Origin: Chlorobiota bacterium
Lineage (GTDB): Bacteria; Bacteroidota; Chlorobiia; Chlorobiales; Chlorobiaceae
Assembly (NCBI GenBank): GCA_016868665.1
Contig: VGGK01000004.1
Location: 1-64,000, forward strand
Direction of reading: 5' to 3'
Length of the DNA: 64,000 bases
In this document: positions 34,969-44,791 of the stretch, in pieces
How the letters are laid out: every line of letters begins with the position of its first letter
Position numbering within the stretch: position 1 is the stretch's first letter
The notes under the pieces: generated by a model
What the model was told of the DNA's origin: nothing
Seen by the model: only the letters and a program-made list of their open reading frames with translations
The model's database searches: none
Translations under genes and position numbers: made by a program

Positions 34969-35851
34969 GGTAACGGAAAAAGGTGTTGAGTTCGCCTATG
35001 AACGATCGTCCGGTCTCAAGGCTGACGGTATCGATTTTCATGCGCATGAGTTTCTGGCGGAGATCGCCTGACTGGGTGAGCTGCCCGTTTCGAAAGCGCT
35101 CAAGCGCATACGGGCTCCCTGCGTCTATCGTGATGCGGCTGCCGGTTTCGGGGTCTTCGAGATCGAGCAGGCCCGTCCGGGGCAGTTCCCGTTCAAGCGG
35201 ATCGCTGATATGGATGAGTACGAAATCATGGCGTGCGTTGAGCAGTTTCATGCCCCGTTCGTAACCGCCGCCCTGCAGGTCGCTGAGCAGAAAAACGATC
35301 GATTGCCGTCGGCGGGTATGAATCACGAAAGAGAGCGCCGCATCGATATCTGTTTTCCTGTGTTGCGGCTGCATCCTGAAAAGCGCTTCGAGTATCAACT
35401 GTACCTGCCGCCGTCCTTTCAACGGCGGGATGTAGGTTTCAATCCGGTCGGTGAAGATAACGAGCCCGACCTTGTCGTTGTTCTGAATTGCGCTGAATGC
35501 AAGCACGGCGCCGACTTCGGCCGCCAGGCGCCTTTTGCTTCGGTCTCCGCTGCCGAACAACATCGAGGCCGAAGCGTCGACGAGAAGCAGCATGCTGCGC
35601 TCTCGCTCTTCGGTGAACTGCTTGACGTAGAGGCCGTGCTTCCGGGCAGAGGTATTCCAGTCGATAGTGCGCACATCGTCGCCGTACTGGTATTCGCGAA
35701 CGCTCTGGAATTCGATGCCCCTGCCTTTGAAAGACGAGTGATATTCGCCGCTGAACAGCTCGGAAGCAAGACGCCTCGAGCGGATTTCTACCCGGCGGAT
35801 GGTTTCCGGTGGTTCGGAATAATCAGGTCGGGTAAGCTTATTCACCTGCAT
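34952..35851 (-). CDS. DUF58 domain protein
   Basis: This 299-residue cytosolic protein has the DUF58 core: GRGIEFQSVREYQYGDDVRTIDWNTSARKHGLYVKQFTEERERS. A VWA-like stretch follows with LLVDASASM and IVFLLSDLQGGG. DUF58 proteins are invariably found with MoxR ATPases and VWA proteins, as here (moxR 60 bases upstream, BatD-like gene overlapping downstream). Confidence 0.9.
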   Translation of the reverse strand: MQVNKLTRPDYSEPPETIRRVEIRSRRLASELFSGEYHSSFKGRGIEFQSVREYQYGDDVRTIDWNTSARKHGLYVKQFTEERERSMLLLVDASASMLFGSGDRSKRRLAAEVGAVLAFSAIQNNDKVGLVIFTDRIETYIPPLKGRRQVQLILEALFRMQPQHRKTDIDAALSFVIHTRRRQSIVFLLSDLQGGGYERGMKLLNARHDFVLIHISDPLERELPRTGLLDLEDPETGSRITIDAGSPYALERFRNGQLTQSGDLRQKLMRMKIDTVSLETGRSFIGELNTFFRYRERRY

Positions 35852-35911
35852 ATCGGCTTATCTGGTTTTGGCCGGCGGTTCCTGCCGGAAACCGTACCGG
35901 ATTGTAACGGC

Positions 35912-36910
35912 TCACGGAACCTGCACATGCTGCAGGATATCGCGGATAAAATCGTCGGTACTGATATTATCGGCTTCGGCTTCGTAGCCTGGAATGATCC
36001 TGTGACGCAGGGTATCGAAGGCAAGCGATTTGACGTCTTCAGGAGTGATGTAGGCCCGGTGCTGCAGAAACGCATGCGCTTTAGCTGCCAGCAGAAGGAA
36101 AATCGATGCCCTAGGCGAAGCTCCGTATTCGATCATGGTCTCAAGTTTCTGAAGCCCGTAAGCGGCGGGGTTTCTCGTGGCGACCACGAGATCGACGATG
36201 TAGCGCTGTACCCTCGAATCCACATAGATTCGGTCGATCAGGCTGCGGGCCCTTGCGATGTCGCCGGGCTCCACTACCGGACGGATTTCGGCAAGGGGCG
36301 GCGATGCCGATGCGAGTAGCATGATTTCGAGCTCCTCTTCGTAATTGGGGTAATCGACAATGACTTTCATCATGAACCGGTCAACCTGCGCTTCGGGAAG
36401 GAGATAGGTGCCCTCGTGCTCGATCGGGTTCTGGGTGGCAAGCACCATGAACGGAGAAGGAAGGGGAAATGTAGCGCTGCCGATGGTGACCTGTTTTTCC
36501 TGCATGGCTTCAAGCAGCGCCGACTGGACTTTCGCAGGAGAGCGGTTGATCTCGTCGGCAAGAATGACGTTGGCGAACACCGGACCCTGGCGCGGATGGA
36601 ATTCCATATCCCTGGGATTGTAAACCATGGTGCCGACGAGGTCTGCCGGAAGCATGTCGGGGGTGAACTGGATGCGGCGGAACTGCAGATTCATGGATGC
36701 GGCGAACGATCGGACAATAAGTGTCTTTGCCAGCCCGGGCACGCCTTCGAGCAGAATATGCCCGCCTGCAAGCAACGCGATGAATACCCTGCGGACGACC
36801 TCTTTCTGGCCGATGATGCATGAGGATATCTGTTCGGCGGCGCGATCGAGAAATACCGATGACTCCGCTATCTCGCGACCGAGTTCCTCAAGAACTGCTG
36901 CATGCTGCAT
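35912..36910 (-). CDS. moxR: MoxR-family AAA+ ATPase
   Basis: This 332-residue AAA+ protein has Walker A GVPGLAKT, Walker B VILADEINRSPAK, sensor 1 LATQNPIE and the MoxR block EGTYLLPEAQVDRFMMK. It leads the operon moxR, DUF58, BatD-like, batA, batB. MoxR proteins use ATP to mature VWA-containing complexes; the client in this organism is unknown. Confidence 0.93.
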   Translation of the reverse strand: MQHAAVLEELGREIAESSVFLDRAAEQISSCIIGQKEVVRRVFIALLAGGHILLEGVPGLAKTLIVRSFAASMNLQFRRIQFTPDMLPADLVGTMVYNPRDMEFHPRQGPVFANVILADEINRSPAKVQSALLEAMQEKQVTIGSATFPLPSPFMVLATQNPIEHEGTYLLPEAQVDRFMMKVIVDYPNYEEELEIMLLASASPPLAEIRPVVEPGDIARARSLIDRIYVDSRVQRYIVDLVVATRNPAAYGLQKLETMIEYGASPRASIFLLLAAKAHAFLQHRAYITPEDVKSLAFDTLRHRIIPGYEAEADNISTDDFIRDILQHVQVP

Positions 36911-36967
36911 ATTCGATCCCCCCTCCCTTTATGATATTGCGGAGCGCCTCTCCCGGTACGGAACCGC

Positions 36968-37195
36968 TCAGGGCTTTCTGTAAAGCCTCCTGAAACCCAG
37001 CACAAGCAGCGCAATGCCCGCAATCAGCGACGGCCATGTGTAGATATCCGGAATGTAGAAACCGCTGTTGAGAATGCCGAATTCGGGCGCCAGAAGAAGA
37101 ATGAGGTCGGCGCCGACGAGGATCATGAGTACACCTGTAAAACTCACTTTGACCCTTGGTTTGCTATTGTTTGCCGGTTTGTTAGCTTTTGCCAT
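36968..37195 (-). CDS. small membrane protein with two helices
   Basis: This 75-residue protein has a basic N-terminus ([17 protein letters not shown]) and two hydrophobic helices ([19 protein letters not shown] and [21 protein letters not shown]). The pattern resembles the LiaI/LiaF-type membrane anchor, without its C-terminal domain. It is divergent from tsaD and upstream of moxR. Function is unknown. Confidence 0.6.
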   Translation of the reverse strand: MAKANKPANNSKPRVKVSFTGVLMILVGADLILLLAPEFGILNSGFYIPDIYTWPSLIAGIALLVLGFRRLYRKP

Positions 37196-37216
37196 ACGTC
37201 CAGAGAAAATGGTGCC

Positions 37217-38272
37217 ATGAATATATTAGGTATAGAAACAAGCTGCGATGAAACTTCAGCGGCCATTCTGATCGACGACAGAGTCGGTTCGAATGTCATC
37301 AGTTCGCAACGCTGCCACACCGGTTTCGGCGGAGTCGTACCGGAACTCGCCTCAAGGGAGCACGAGCGGATGATCGTCCCCATTGTCGAGAGTGCCGTAA
37401 CAGAAGCCAATATAACGAAAAATGAGCTCGATTGCATAGCGGCGACCGCGGGCCCCGGCCTTATCGGCGCCGTCATGGTTGGCCTGTGTTTCGCCGAAGG
37501 CATGGCATTCGCCCTCGATATTCCGTTCGTACCGGTCAATCATATCGAGGCCCACATGTTTTCGGCCTTCATACCGGAATCGCCGAACCATCGCGTACCT
37601 GAAGGCCCGTTCATATCGCTCGTGGTATCCGGCGGCCATACCCTCCTGTCGCTCGTCCGCGAGGATCTCGGCTACGAGGTGATAGGCAGGACTCTCGACG
37701 ACGCCGCCGGGGAGGCTTTCGATAAAACCGGCAAGATGCTCGGCCTGCCCTATCCTGCAGGACCGGTTATCGACCGGCTCGCATCAACCGGCGACCCGCA
37801 CTTTCATTCGTTTCCCAAAGCATTGACATCACAATCACAGACCAGCAGAAACTACCGGGGCAACTTCGATTTCAGCTTTTCCGGCCTGAAAACGTCTGTG
37901 CTGACCTGGCTGCAGAAACACCCTCGGGATTTCGTTGCGGCTCATCTGAACGATATCGCGGCATCGATCCAGCACGCAATCGTGAGCGTACTGGTCGAAA
38001 AGGCAATCGCCGCCGCACGGCACTTCCGCGTAAGTGCGGTTTCCGTTGCCGGAGGAGTAAGCGCAAACTCGGCACTTAGGGAAGCAATGAAGGAAGCGTG
38101 CGCGCGCCACGGCATCGATCTCCATATTCCGGGAACCGTCTATTCGACCGATAATGCGGCCATGATCGCCTCGCTTGCCGGGCTGATGCTTTCGAAAGGC
38201 ATGGTCGGCGATAACCGTTACGATGTCGCACCATTTGCAAGCTTTGGTGCCGCATCCCGCAAGTCGCATTGA
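37217..38272 (+). CDS. tsaD: tRNA N6-adenosine threonylcarbamoyltransferase TsaD
   Basis: This 351-residue protein has [15 protein letters not shown] at the N-terminus, [13 protein letters not shown], the metal-binding [56 protein letters not shown] and the late D in STDNAAMIA. It installs t6A at position 37 of ANN-decoding tRNAs with TsaB, TsaC and TsaE. It is complete and typical in length. Confidence 0.96.
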   Translation: MNILGIETSCDETSAAILIDDRVGSNVISSQRCHTGFGGVVPELASREHERMIVPIVESAVTEANITKNELDCIAATAGPGLIGAVMVGLCFAEGMAFALDIPFVPVNHIEAHMFSAFIPESPNHRVPEGPFISLVVSGGHTLLSLVREDLGYEVIGRTLDDAAGEAFDKTGKMLGLPYPAGPVIDRLASTGDPHFHSFPKALTSQSQTSRNYRGNFDFSFSGLKTSVLTWLQKHPRDFVAAHLNDIAASIQHAIVSVLVEKAIAAARHFRVSAVSVAGGVSANSALREAMKEACARHGIDLHIPGTVYSTDNAAMIASLAGLMLSKGMVGDNRYDVAPFASFGAASRKSH

Positions 38273-38338
38273 AATAGTCAGCTTAATAGCGTACATTATT
38301 GTTCGTCTATCCATTTTTACACCTTTGACCATCCATTC

Positions 38339-38695
38339 ATGCACGAACTTATTTCAACACTGCTGCTTTTCGCTCCGCCAGCCGGAGGCCAGAATCCCAA
38401 TCCCTTTATCCAGCTCGTTCCTCTCGTCCTTATTTTCGTCGTCTTCTACTTTTTCATGATCCGCCCACAGCAGAAAAAGCAGAAGGAACGGGAAAAGGTG
38501 CTCGACAGTTTAAAACGGGGCGACCGAATCGTTACGATCGGCGGGATTCATGGCACCGTAGCCGGTATAGATACGGAAAAGAAAACCGTCCTTGTACAGG
38601 TGGGCGACAACGTAAAACTGAAGTTTGACCGCACGGCGGTCGCCAATGTTGACAGACAGGAATCGGGAGATAAACTTACTACTACGAAGGAATAA
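38339..38695 (+). CDS. yajC: Sec translocase accessory subunit YajC
   Basis: This 118-residue protein has one membrane helix (FIQLVPLVLIFVVFYFFMIRP) followed by the YajC signature QQKKQKEREKVLDSLKRGDRIVTIGGIHGTV. It associates with SecDF at the inner membrane. It lies 66 bases after tsaD and 9 before carA, so it may share their transcript. Confidence 0.92.
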   Translation: MHELISTLLLFAPPAGGQNPNPFIQLVPLVLIFVVFYFFMIRPQQKKQKEREKVLDSLKRGDRIVTIGGIHGTVAGIDTEKKTVLVQVGDNVKLKFDRTAVANVDRQESGDKLTTTKE

Positions 38696-38704
38696 CAAAC
38701 AAGC

Positions 38705-39814
38705 ATGCAAGAGACAAAGGCTCTACTGGTTTTGGAAAACGGATCCGTCTACAGGGGGACGGCATTCGGCCACATCGGCGAAGCATCAGGCGAAGTTGTC
38801 TTCAATACCTCTCATACCGGCTATCAGGAGATTCTTACCGATCCATCCTATGCCGGACAGATGGTGATAATGACCTATCCGCTTATCGGCAATTACGGCA
38901 TCACCCCCGATGACAACGAATCGTCAAAAGTATGGGCTTCAGCCTTCATCGTTCGCGAAGTTTCGAATATCCACAGCAATTTCGAATCGTCGGGAAGTCT
39001 TGATGCCTACCTGAAGCAGGCGAAGGTGATGGGGCTTGCCGGTATAGACACAAGAAAACTGGTACGGGAAATCCGCGAGAAAGGTGCCATGCGCGGCGTG
39101 ATCTCGGCGGTTGACTTCAACGAGGAAAACCTGAAAACGAGAGCGCTTTCCATCCCGGAAATGACCGGACAGGACCTGGTGAAAACCGTCACTTCAACTG
39201 AAAATTACGTGCTTGACAAACCGGAAGCACGCTATCATGTCGCAGCATTCGACTACGGCATAAAAACCAACATTCTCCGCATTCTGCAGAACTGCGGATG
39301 CAAGGTTACGGTGCTCAATGCCGCGACACCTGTCGAAGATGTGCTGAAACTCAATCCGGACGGCGTGTTTCTCTCGAACGGACCCGGCGACCCTTCGGCG
39401 GTAGACTATGCCATCGACACCATCAGGGCGATAGCCGACTATAACCGCACGACAAGGCCGCTGCCGGTCTTCGGCATCTGCCTCGGCCATCAGCTTCTCT
39501 CGCTGGCTTTCGGTGCCGAAACCTACAAACTGAAGTTCGGCCACCACGGCAGCAACCACCCTGTCAAAAACATGGAAAGCAGCAGAATCGAAATCACTTC
39601 GCAGAACCACGGGTTCGCTGTAAAAATGGATTCTCTTCCGGAAGATCTCGAAATGACCCATCTCAACCTTTACGATCAGACGGTAGAGGGTATTCGGCAC
39701 CGTTCGCTGCCCTGCTTCTCGGTACAGTACCATCCCGAGGCCGCACCCGGTCCGCACGATTCCCATTACCTCTTCGACCAGTTCACCGAAATGATGGACA
39801 AGGCGAAAAACTGA
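38705..39814 (+). CDS. carA: carbamoyl-phosphate synthase small subunit
   Basis: This 369-residue glutamine amidotransferase has the CarA N-terminal domain ([41 protein letters not shown]). The class I GATase domain has nucleophile Cys in [16 protein letters not shown] and His/Glu in [13 protein letters not shown]. It feeds ammonia to CarB for pyrimidine and arginine synthesis. CarB is not in this window. Confidence 0.96.
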   Translation: MQETKALLVLENGSVYRGTAFGHIGEASGEVVFNTSHTGYQEILTDPSYAGQMVIMTYPLIGNYGITPDDNESSKVWASAFIVREVSNIHSNFESSGSLDAYLKQAKVMGLAGIDTRKLVREIREKGAMRGVISAVDFNEENLKTRALSIPEMTGQDLVKTVTSTENYVLDKPEARYHVAAFDYGIKTNILRILQNCGCKVTVLNAATPVEDVLKLNPDGVFLSNGPGDPSAVDYAIDTIRAIADYNRTTRPLPVFGICLGHQLLSLAFGAETYKLKFGHHGSNHPVKNMESSRIEITSQNHGFAVKMDSLPEDLEMTHLNLYDQTVEGIRHRSLPCFSVQYHPEAAPGPHDSHYLFDQFTEMMDKAKN

Positions 39815-39854
39815 ACACCGGAAGTTTTTATAACCAAACAACCTTTCCGAAGAG

Positions 39855-40991
39855 ATGAAAAAAAGACTGTTCACCCCGGGGCCGACCCCTGTGCCTGAAA
39901 ACGTGATGCTCCGCATGGCTGCACCCATCATCCATCACAGGAACCCCGAGTTCATGGAAATCCTTACTCGCGTCCACGAGGATCTCAGGTATCTCTTCAG
40001 AACGACCCAACCTGTCGTGGTACTCAGCTGTTCGGGCACCGGTGGCATGGAAGCTGCCGTTTCGAGCGTTTTCAAACAGGGCGAAAAGGTCATTACCGTC
40101 AATGCGGGTAAATTCGGGGAACGCTGGGGACAGCTCGTACGGATTTTTACCGGCAACTGCATCGAGGAAAAGGTACAGTGGGGTACTGCCATTCAGCCCG
40201 AGCGCATGGCCGAGCTCCTCGTGCAGCACCCGGACGCGAGGGGCGTCTGCCTTACCCATTCGGAAACATCCACCGGCACGGCTGCAGACATCAAGTCGCT
40301 TTGCTCGCTTATCCGCGAAAAATCGGATGCACTCATCCTTGTTGACGGCATTACCGCTATCGGCGCCCATGAGTTCCATTTCGACGACTGGGGCGCGGAC
40401 ATCTGCATCACCGGTTCGCAGAAAGGACTCATGATGCCTCCGGGCCTCGCGCTTGTAGCCATGTCGGAAAGAGCCCAGGATGTCATCAATGCGCACACCA
40501 ACAGCCAGCAGTACTATCTGAGCCTGAAAAAAGCACTGAAAGCCCATGCCGCCGAAGACACCCCGTTTACACCTGCCGTATCGCTCGTCATAGGTCTCGA
40601 CGAGGCACTGCAGATGATCAAGGCAGAAGGCATAGAAAATATCTGGAAACGCCATGAACGCCTTGCTTCGGCATGCCGCCAGGGATGCAGCGCGCTCGGC
40701 ATGCAACTCTTCAGCGACTCCCCTTCTTTTGCCGTAACCCCGGTCTGGCTACCGGAAGGCGTCGACTGGTCGGCATTCAACAAGGCGTTGAAACAGAAAA
40801 ACGGCATCACGGTAGCTGCCGGGCAGGACGAGTACAAAGGCAGAATTTTCCGGATCTCCCACCTCGGGTTCTACGACGAACTCGACATGCTGACCGTTAT
40901 CGGTGGTCTGGAACGCGCTCTGAAAGATATCTGCTACCCCTTCGAAACCGGAGCGGGAGTAAGCGCCGTCCAGAAAGCCTTCCTCGGCTGA
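39855..40991 (+). CDS. class V aminotransferase (serine/alanine-glyoxylate type)
   Basis: This 378-residue PLP enzyme has LFTPGPTPVPENV at the N-terminus, LSCSGTGGMEA, the PLP-binding LVDGITAIGAHEF with D164, and the Schiff-base lysine K190 in TGSQKGLMMPPGLA. These place it with the alanine-glyoxylate/serine-pyruvate aminotransferase subgroup. The substrate may be serine, alanine or aspartate with glyoxylate or pyruvate. A strong terminator follows. Confidence 0.9.
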   Translation: MKKRLFTPGPTPVPENVMLRMAAPIIHHRNPEFMEILTRVHEDLRYLFRTTQPVVVLSCSGTGGMEAAVSSVFKQGEKVITVNAGKFGERWGQLVRIFTGNCIEEKVQWGTAIQPERMAELLVQHPDARGVCLTHSETSTGTAADIKSLCSLIREKSDALILVDGITAIGAHEFHFDDWGADICITGSQKGLMMPPGLALVAMSERAQDVINAHTNSQQYYLSLKKALKAHAAEDTPFTPAVSLVIGLDEALQMIKAEGIENIWKRHERLASACRQGCSALGMQLFSDSPSFAVTPVWLPEGVDWSAFNKALKQKNGITVAAGQDEYKGRIFRISHLGFYDELDMLTVIGGLERALKDICYPFETGAGVSAVQKAFLG

Positions 40992-41016
40992 GAAGGAAAA
41001 ACCCTTCTCACGAAAA

Positions 41017-41048
41017 AGCCGCCCGGGAAAATAACGGGCGGCTTTTTT
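41017..41048 (+). terminator. intrinsic terminator after the aminotransferase gene
   Basis: AGCCGCCCG-N9-CGGGCGGC followed by TTTTTT lies 26 bases after the stop at 40991. It separates that transcript from the BatC-like gene. Confidence 0.9.
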
Positions 41049-41113
41049 ATTGCTGCAACTTTTTCCGACTTCGGAATTCCCTCTCTATCTTTCGATAACG
41101 AACCACCCGGATC

Positions 41114-41788
41114 ATGATGCTGCTGTTCCTGCCCGTCATCCTGCTTGCAACCGCATGGAACCTGCCCCGTGAGTTCCGTGACTACCGGACGCTGCAGGAG
41201 GCTTACATGCTCTATGGTAACGGCGACTTCTCCGGCGCCGAACAACGCTACATGCAAACGCTTGCAGAAACTCCCGGACAAAATGGCAGAAACAGCTTCG
41301 CCATTCGCTTCAATCTTGCAGGAACGCTTGCCATGCAGAAAAAGTATCTTCCGGCCCGCACTATCTACCGGAACCTTGCAATGAACCATCATGCGACCGA
41401 AGAGATCCGGAATGCGTCGATTTACAACGAGGGCAACTGCCTCGCCGAGGAGGCGCTCGAAGCTGGAAAGAGCGAACGGAAAAGAGAATTTTTCGAACAG
41501 GCCCTTCAGCGATATATCGCCGTGCTCCGCGATAAGCCTGGCGATATGGACGCACGCATCAATTATGAAATCGTGCTCAGGATGCTTGAAAACCTTAATA
41601 ACGGTTCCGGTAGCGAACAGGACAACCAGCTAGACCTGACAGAAACAGCTTCATCGGCAAACGGAAGGATGAATGCTGCGGAGCGTCTGCTCCGGCAGGT
41701 GCAGATGCAGGAGAACCGGACGATGCTCCGGATTCCTCATGCATCGTCCGGGGGCAAGGAAGAACGGTCAGGCGGTAAAGACTGGTAG
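41114..41788 (+). CDS. BatC-like TPR protein
   Basis: This 224-residue protein has an N-terminal hydrophobic helix (MMLLFLPVILLATAWNLP), helical TPR-like repeats (EAYMLYGNGDFSGAEQRYMQTL, ALQRYIAVLRDKPGDMDARINYEIVLRML) and a polar, low-complexity tail. In other bacteria BatC follows batA and batB; here it is separate, 8 bases before a radical SAM gene. It probably scaffolds the Bat complex in the periplasm, by family analogy. Confidence 0.7.
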   Translation: MMLLFLPVILLATAWNLPREFRDYRTLQEAYMLYGNGDFSGAEQRYMQTLAETPGQNGRNSFAIRFNLAGTLAMQKKYLPARTIYRNLAMNHHATEEIRNASIYNEGNCLAEEALEAGKSERKREFFEQALQRYIAVLRDKPGDMDARINYEIVLRMLENLNNGSGSEQDNQLDLTETASSANGRMNAAERLLRQVQMQENRTMLRIPHASSGGKEERSGGKDW

Positions 41789-41796
41789 AGACTCCC

Positions 41797-43215
41797 ATGA
41801 ATCAGACAAAAAAAGTCCTGCTGGTCTTTCTTCCATCCGAAAGCGGCGTCGACGGCGCGCGGTCCCTTTACGACGAACCTGAAACCGGCTCCATCCGACA
41901 ACGGTTCAACCACTCCGTCAGAACCCTCATCAAGCAGAGCCAGTTCGCCATTCCGCCACTCGCGCTGATGATCCTCGGCTCGATCGAGGTTCCGGGAGTC
42001 GAACAGCAGCTTTGCGATATGCGGTTCGAAGAGTTTCCTTACCGGAACGACTGGGATCTCGTGGGTATCAGCGTACAGACCGGTATGGCCCGCAAGGCGT
42101 TCGAACTTGCCGACAAACTGAGGAGGCAAGGCATTCCGGTAGCGCTTGGAGGCGCCCATGTCTCGCTCTTCCCGGATTCGTGCCGTTCCCACGCCGATCT
42201 GCTGGTGCACGGGGAAGCCGACGACATGTGGAAAACGGTACTCGAGGATCTCAGGGCGGGATCGCTGAAAACCGATTATCGCGCTGACGGATTTCCGGAT
42301 CTGTCGCTGCCCCGTCCGGTCAGCAAGCATATGCTTCAGAGAAATCGATACTTCACAACAAACCTCATCCAGACAGGACGGGGGTGCCCGTACAACTGCG
42401 ATTTCTGCAATGTCCACGTGCTGAACGGACGATCGCTGAGAAGACGCGCCATCAGCGACATCGTCGCCGAAGTCGGACGGTTTCTGCAGGATGACCGGCG
42501 AATTTTCTTTTTCGTGGACGACTCCGTCAATGCTGACCCGTCTTACGCCGAAGAACTTTTCCGGCGGCTGATCCCTTACCGTATCAGCTGGTTCGGTCAG
42601 GCGACCACGACGCTCGGCCAGCAGCCCCGCCTGCTTGAAGCATTCGCAAAATCGGGATGCCGCGCGCTGCTCGTCGGCATTGAGAGTGTGGAACCGGCAA
42701 GCAGAAACGCCCACCGCAAGAACCAGAACAAGGCCGCGGAACTCGCCGCGGCGATCCGGAACATCCGGAACGCAGGAATCAGCCTCTACGGCAGTTTCAT
42801 TTACGGCCTCGACGGCGATACGCTCGATACGCCTGCGGCCATTCTCGACTTCGTCTCGCAAACAAAGCTCGATGTGCCAGGCATAAACATCCTCCGCCCT
42901 ACTCCCGGTACCGGAGTGTTCGACCGGCTCAGAGAAGAAGGCCGCCTGCTTTTCGATCCGGATGATCCTACGGCATTCCGGTACACATTCGGCCAGGAGA
43001 TGCTCTACCGGCCGAAAAGAATTCCGCTCGACGCATTCGTCGAGAGCTACTCGACGCTGACCCGGCAGCTTTTCTCGCCCGCACAATCCATCCGGAGAGG
43101 CATCGGCGCGCCAAGTGCAAAAACGGCCGTTCTCTTTTTCAACCTCTTCTACACCCACCTCTACGGACTGTCGAGAAACGATCTTAAAAAACAGATTGCC
43201 TCACGGTTCGGCTGA
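41797..43215 (+). CDS. B12-binding radical SAM enzyme (BchE/P-methylase class)
   Basis: This 472-residue protein has a cobalamin-binding domain at about 50-150 (WDLVGISVQTGMARKAFELA, VALGGAHVSLFP). The radical SAM cluster C197, C201, C204 sits in RGCPYNCDFC. The domain order is that of BchE and of BchQ/BchR, the methyltransferases that alkylate the C-8(2) and C-12 positions of bacteriochlorophyll c, d or e. It may act in pigment biosynthesis, but it could be another B12 methylase. It lies between the BatC-like gene and two cytochrome genes. Confidence 0.83.
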   Translation: MNQTKKVLLVFLPSESGVDGARSLYDEPETGSIRQRFNHSVRTLIKQSQFAIPPLALMILGSIEVPGVEQQLCDMRFEEFPYRNDWDLVGISVQTGMARKAFELADKLRRQGIPVALGGAHVSLFPDSCRSHADLLVHGEADDMWKTVLEDLRAGSLKTDYRADGFPDLSLPRPVSKHMLQRNRYFTTNLIQTGRGCPYNCDFCNVHVLNGRSLRRRAISDIVAEVGRFLQDDRRIFFFVDDSVNADPSYAEELFRRLIPYRISWFGQATTTLGQQPRLLEAFAKSGCRALLVGIESVEPASRNAHRKNQNKAAELAAAIRNIRNAGISLYGSFIYGLDGDTLDTPAAILDFVSQTKLDVPGINILRPTPGTGVFDRLREEGRLLFDPDDPTAFRYTFGQEMLYRPKRIPLDAFVESYSTLTRQLFSPAQSIRRGIGAPSAKTAVLFFNLFYTHLYGLSRNDLKKQIASRFG

Positions 43216-43313
43216 AAAAACCATTTTGTCGTACGGCAAATTATTCATAAAATTATAGCCAACGATTTTCAGTACCTGACACAACCACACAATCCATAAT
43301 AACGGAGAACGCC

Positions 43314-43745
43314 ATGAAACGCTTTTTGCCAGTTTTCGCCGCCGGTATGCTCTGCCTTGGCGCATGCGGCCTTGAAAAACCGCCTGCCAAGCTCGAATTT
43401 CCGGAATCCAAGGAAGAAGCAGCAGCTCCGGCTGAAGCAGCAGCCCCCGCGGAAGCACCCGCAGCTGAAACGCCTGCCGATCCCAAACTTGCCGCCGGTA
43501 AAACCATATACGAATCAAAAGGATGCAACGGCTGTCACGATGCCGGCATGATGGGCGCTCCGAAACCGGGCGATAAAGCCGCATGGAAAGACCGCATCGC
43601 ACAGGGCCTGGATGTGATGACCAAGAAATCGATCGAAGGATATACCGGATCTGCCGGCATGATGCCCGCCAGAGGCGGCAACCCCGACCTGACCGACGAA
43701 GAGGTAGGTAATGCCGTAGCATACATGGCCGAAATCTCTAAATAA
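43314..43745 (+). CDS. lipoprotein-like c-type cytochrome (c5/c-555 family)
   Basis: This 143-residue protein has a signal with lipobox LGAC (Cys18) and an Ala/Pro/Glu-rich linker at about 30-58. A single haem domain follows with CNGCH (C71, C74, H75) and a downstream Met ligand in SAGMMPARGG. The domain is close to the c-555 protein encoded 220 bases further on (shared MMGAPKPGDK/IMGAPKTGNK and MPA.GGN). The lipid anchor and linker would tether it to the membrane as an electron carrier, perhaps to the reaction centre or sulfur-oxidation enzymes; partners are inferred. Confidence 0.88.
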   Translation: MKRFLPVFAAGMLCLGACGLEKPPAKLEFPESKEEAAAPAEAAAPAEAPAAETPADPKLAAGKTIYESKGCNGCHDAGMMGAPKPGDKAAWKDRIAQGLDVMTKKSIEGYTGSAGMMPARGGNPDLTDEEVGNAVAYMAEISK

Positions 43746-43777
43746 GCCATTTCAGGCACCGTTCGGATCTGAACAGA

Positions 43778-43815
43778 AAACGGAGCGCGTCCCATGGGCG
43801 ATACTCCGTTTTTTT
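43778..43815 (+). terminator. intrinsic terminator between the two cytochrome genes
   Basis: AAACGGAG and CTCCGTTT enclose an 18-base loop and run into TTTTTTT. It lies about 35 bases after the stop of the lipoprotein-like cytochrome and would separate it from c-555. Confidence 0.8.
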
Positions 43816-43963
43816 ACCCACCGGATAACTATATACGCATAAAAAATCCGCGAACGTTTGGAAGGCTGATTTTTTAATGCTAAAATAACCGGCTTGAGGT
43901 TTTTTGCACAACCGGCACACGACCTAACATCAACAAATTTTAACTTTTGCAAGGGAGAATTCT

Positions 43964-44287
43964 ATGTCTCGTTTCGTATCTGCTGCTTTCTGCGCACTGT
44001 TTATGATCTCTTTCAGCCTGACCGATGCCAACGCCGCTACCGGCAAAGCTGTTTATGACGCAAGCTGCGCAGCATGCCACAAGGATGGCATCATGGGCGC
44101 CCCGAAAACCGGTAACAAGCCGGCCTGGACCGCCCGCATCGCCCAGGGCATGAACGTATTGGTCGATAAATCCATCAAGGGTTACCAGGGCAAAAAAGGT
44201 TTGATGCCGGCTAAAGGCGGCAACGCGAAACTCTCCAACGCCGACGTCAAACTCGCCGTCGAGTACATGGTCAACCTGAGCAAATAA
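43964..44287 (+). CDS. cytochrome c-555
   Basis: This 107-residue protein has a signal peptide ending TDANA, the haem site CAACH and the axial methionine in GLMPAKGGN. Size and sequence match the soluble periplasmic cytochrome c-555 of green sulfur bacteria, which shuttles electrons from thiosulfate/sulfide oxidation to the photosynthetic reaction centre. AGGGAGA before the ATG is a good ribosome binding site. It is a single-gene unit with its own terminator. Confidence 0.92.
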   Translation: MSRFVSAAFCALFMISFSLTDANAATGKAVYDASCAACHKDGIMGAPKTGNKPAWTARIAQGMNVLVDKSIKGYQGKKGLMPAKGGNAKLSNADVKLAVEYMVNLSK

Positions 44288-44310
44288 GCTCGTTTCGCAA
44301 GCATTGCAGT

Positions 44311-44341
44311 AAAAGGCGGGAGCTCGATCTCCCGCCTTTTT
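44311..44341 (+). terminator. intrinsic terminator of the cytochrome c-555 gene
   Basis: AAAAGGCGGGAG-atc-like loop-CTCCCGCCTTTTT forms a perfect strong stem with a T tail 24 bases after the stop. Confidence 0.92.
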
Positions 44342-44445
44342 GCGTTTATTCCGCTGCGCTCAGGGTTTTTCCAAACCGGTATTTCAGGAGGGACTCTCCT
44401 CTTCGTATATTAGCCTCCGCACCAAAAGCCAATCATGGAGAACGG

Positions 44446-44706
44446 ATGTACTATTATTCAAGCGAGATGCTCGGTTTCGCAGCCGGCATCATCACCACGC
44501 TCGCGCTTCTGCCTCAGGCGCTGAAGATCGTCGCGACGCGCCAGACTCGCGATATAAGCCTCGTATGGGCTGTAAGCATGAATATCGGGATCGTGCTCTG
44601 GCTCCTCTACGGCCTTGAGAAAAACGACCTGCCGATGATAGGCGCCAACAGCGTTTCGCTGGCCCTGCTCTTCGTCATTCTCCTCTTCAAGCTTCGCTAC
44701 CGGTAG
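44446..44706 (+). CDS. SemiSWEET-type small transporter
   Basis: This 86-residue protein has three membrane helices and the PQ-loop signature (GIITTLALLPQALKIVATRQTRDIS). The block SLVWAVSMNIGIVLWLLYG, seen in SemiSWEET sugar transporters, follows. SemiSWEETs work as dimers. The substrate in this presumably autotrophic organism is unknown. Confidence 0.87.
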   Translation: MYYYSSEMLGFAAGIITTLALLPQALKIVATRQTRDISLVWAVSMNIGIVLWLLYGLEKNDLPMIGANSVSLALLFVILLFKLRYR

Positions 44707-44791
44707 AAAAACCGCGGTCACCCTGCTGGAAATAGCAGCGAAAAAACGTACATATCGTTACAACCAGTCACCAACAATTCCAGATTTACCG

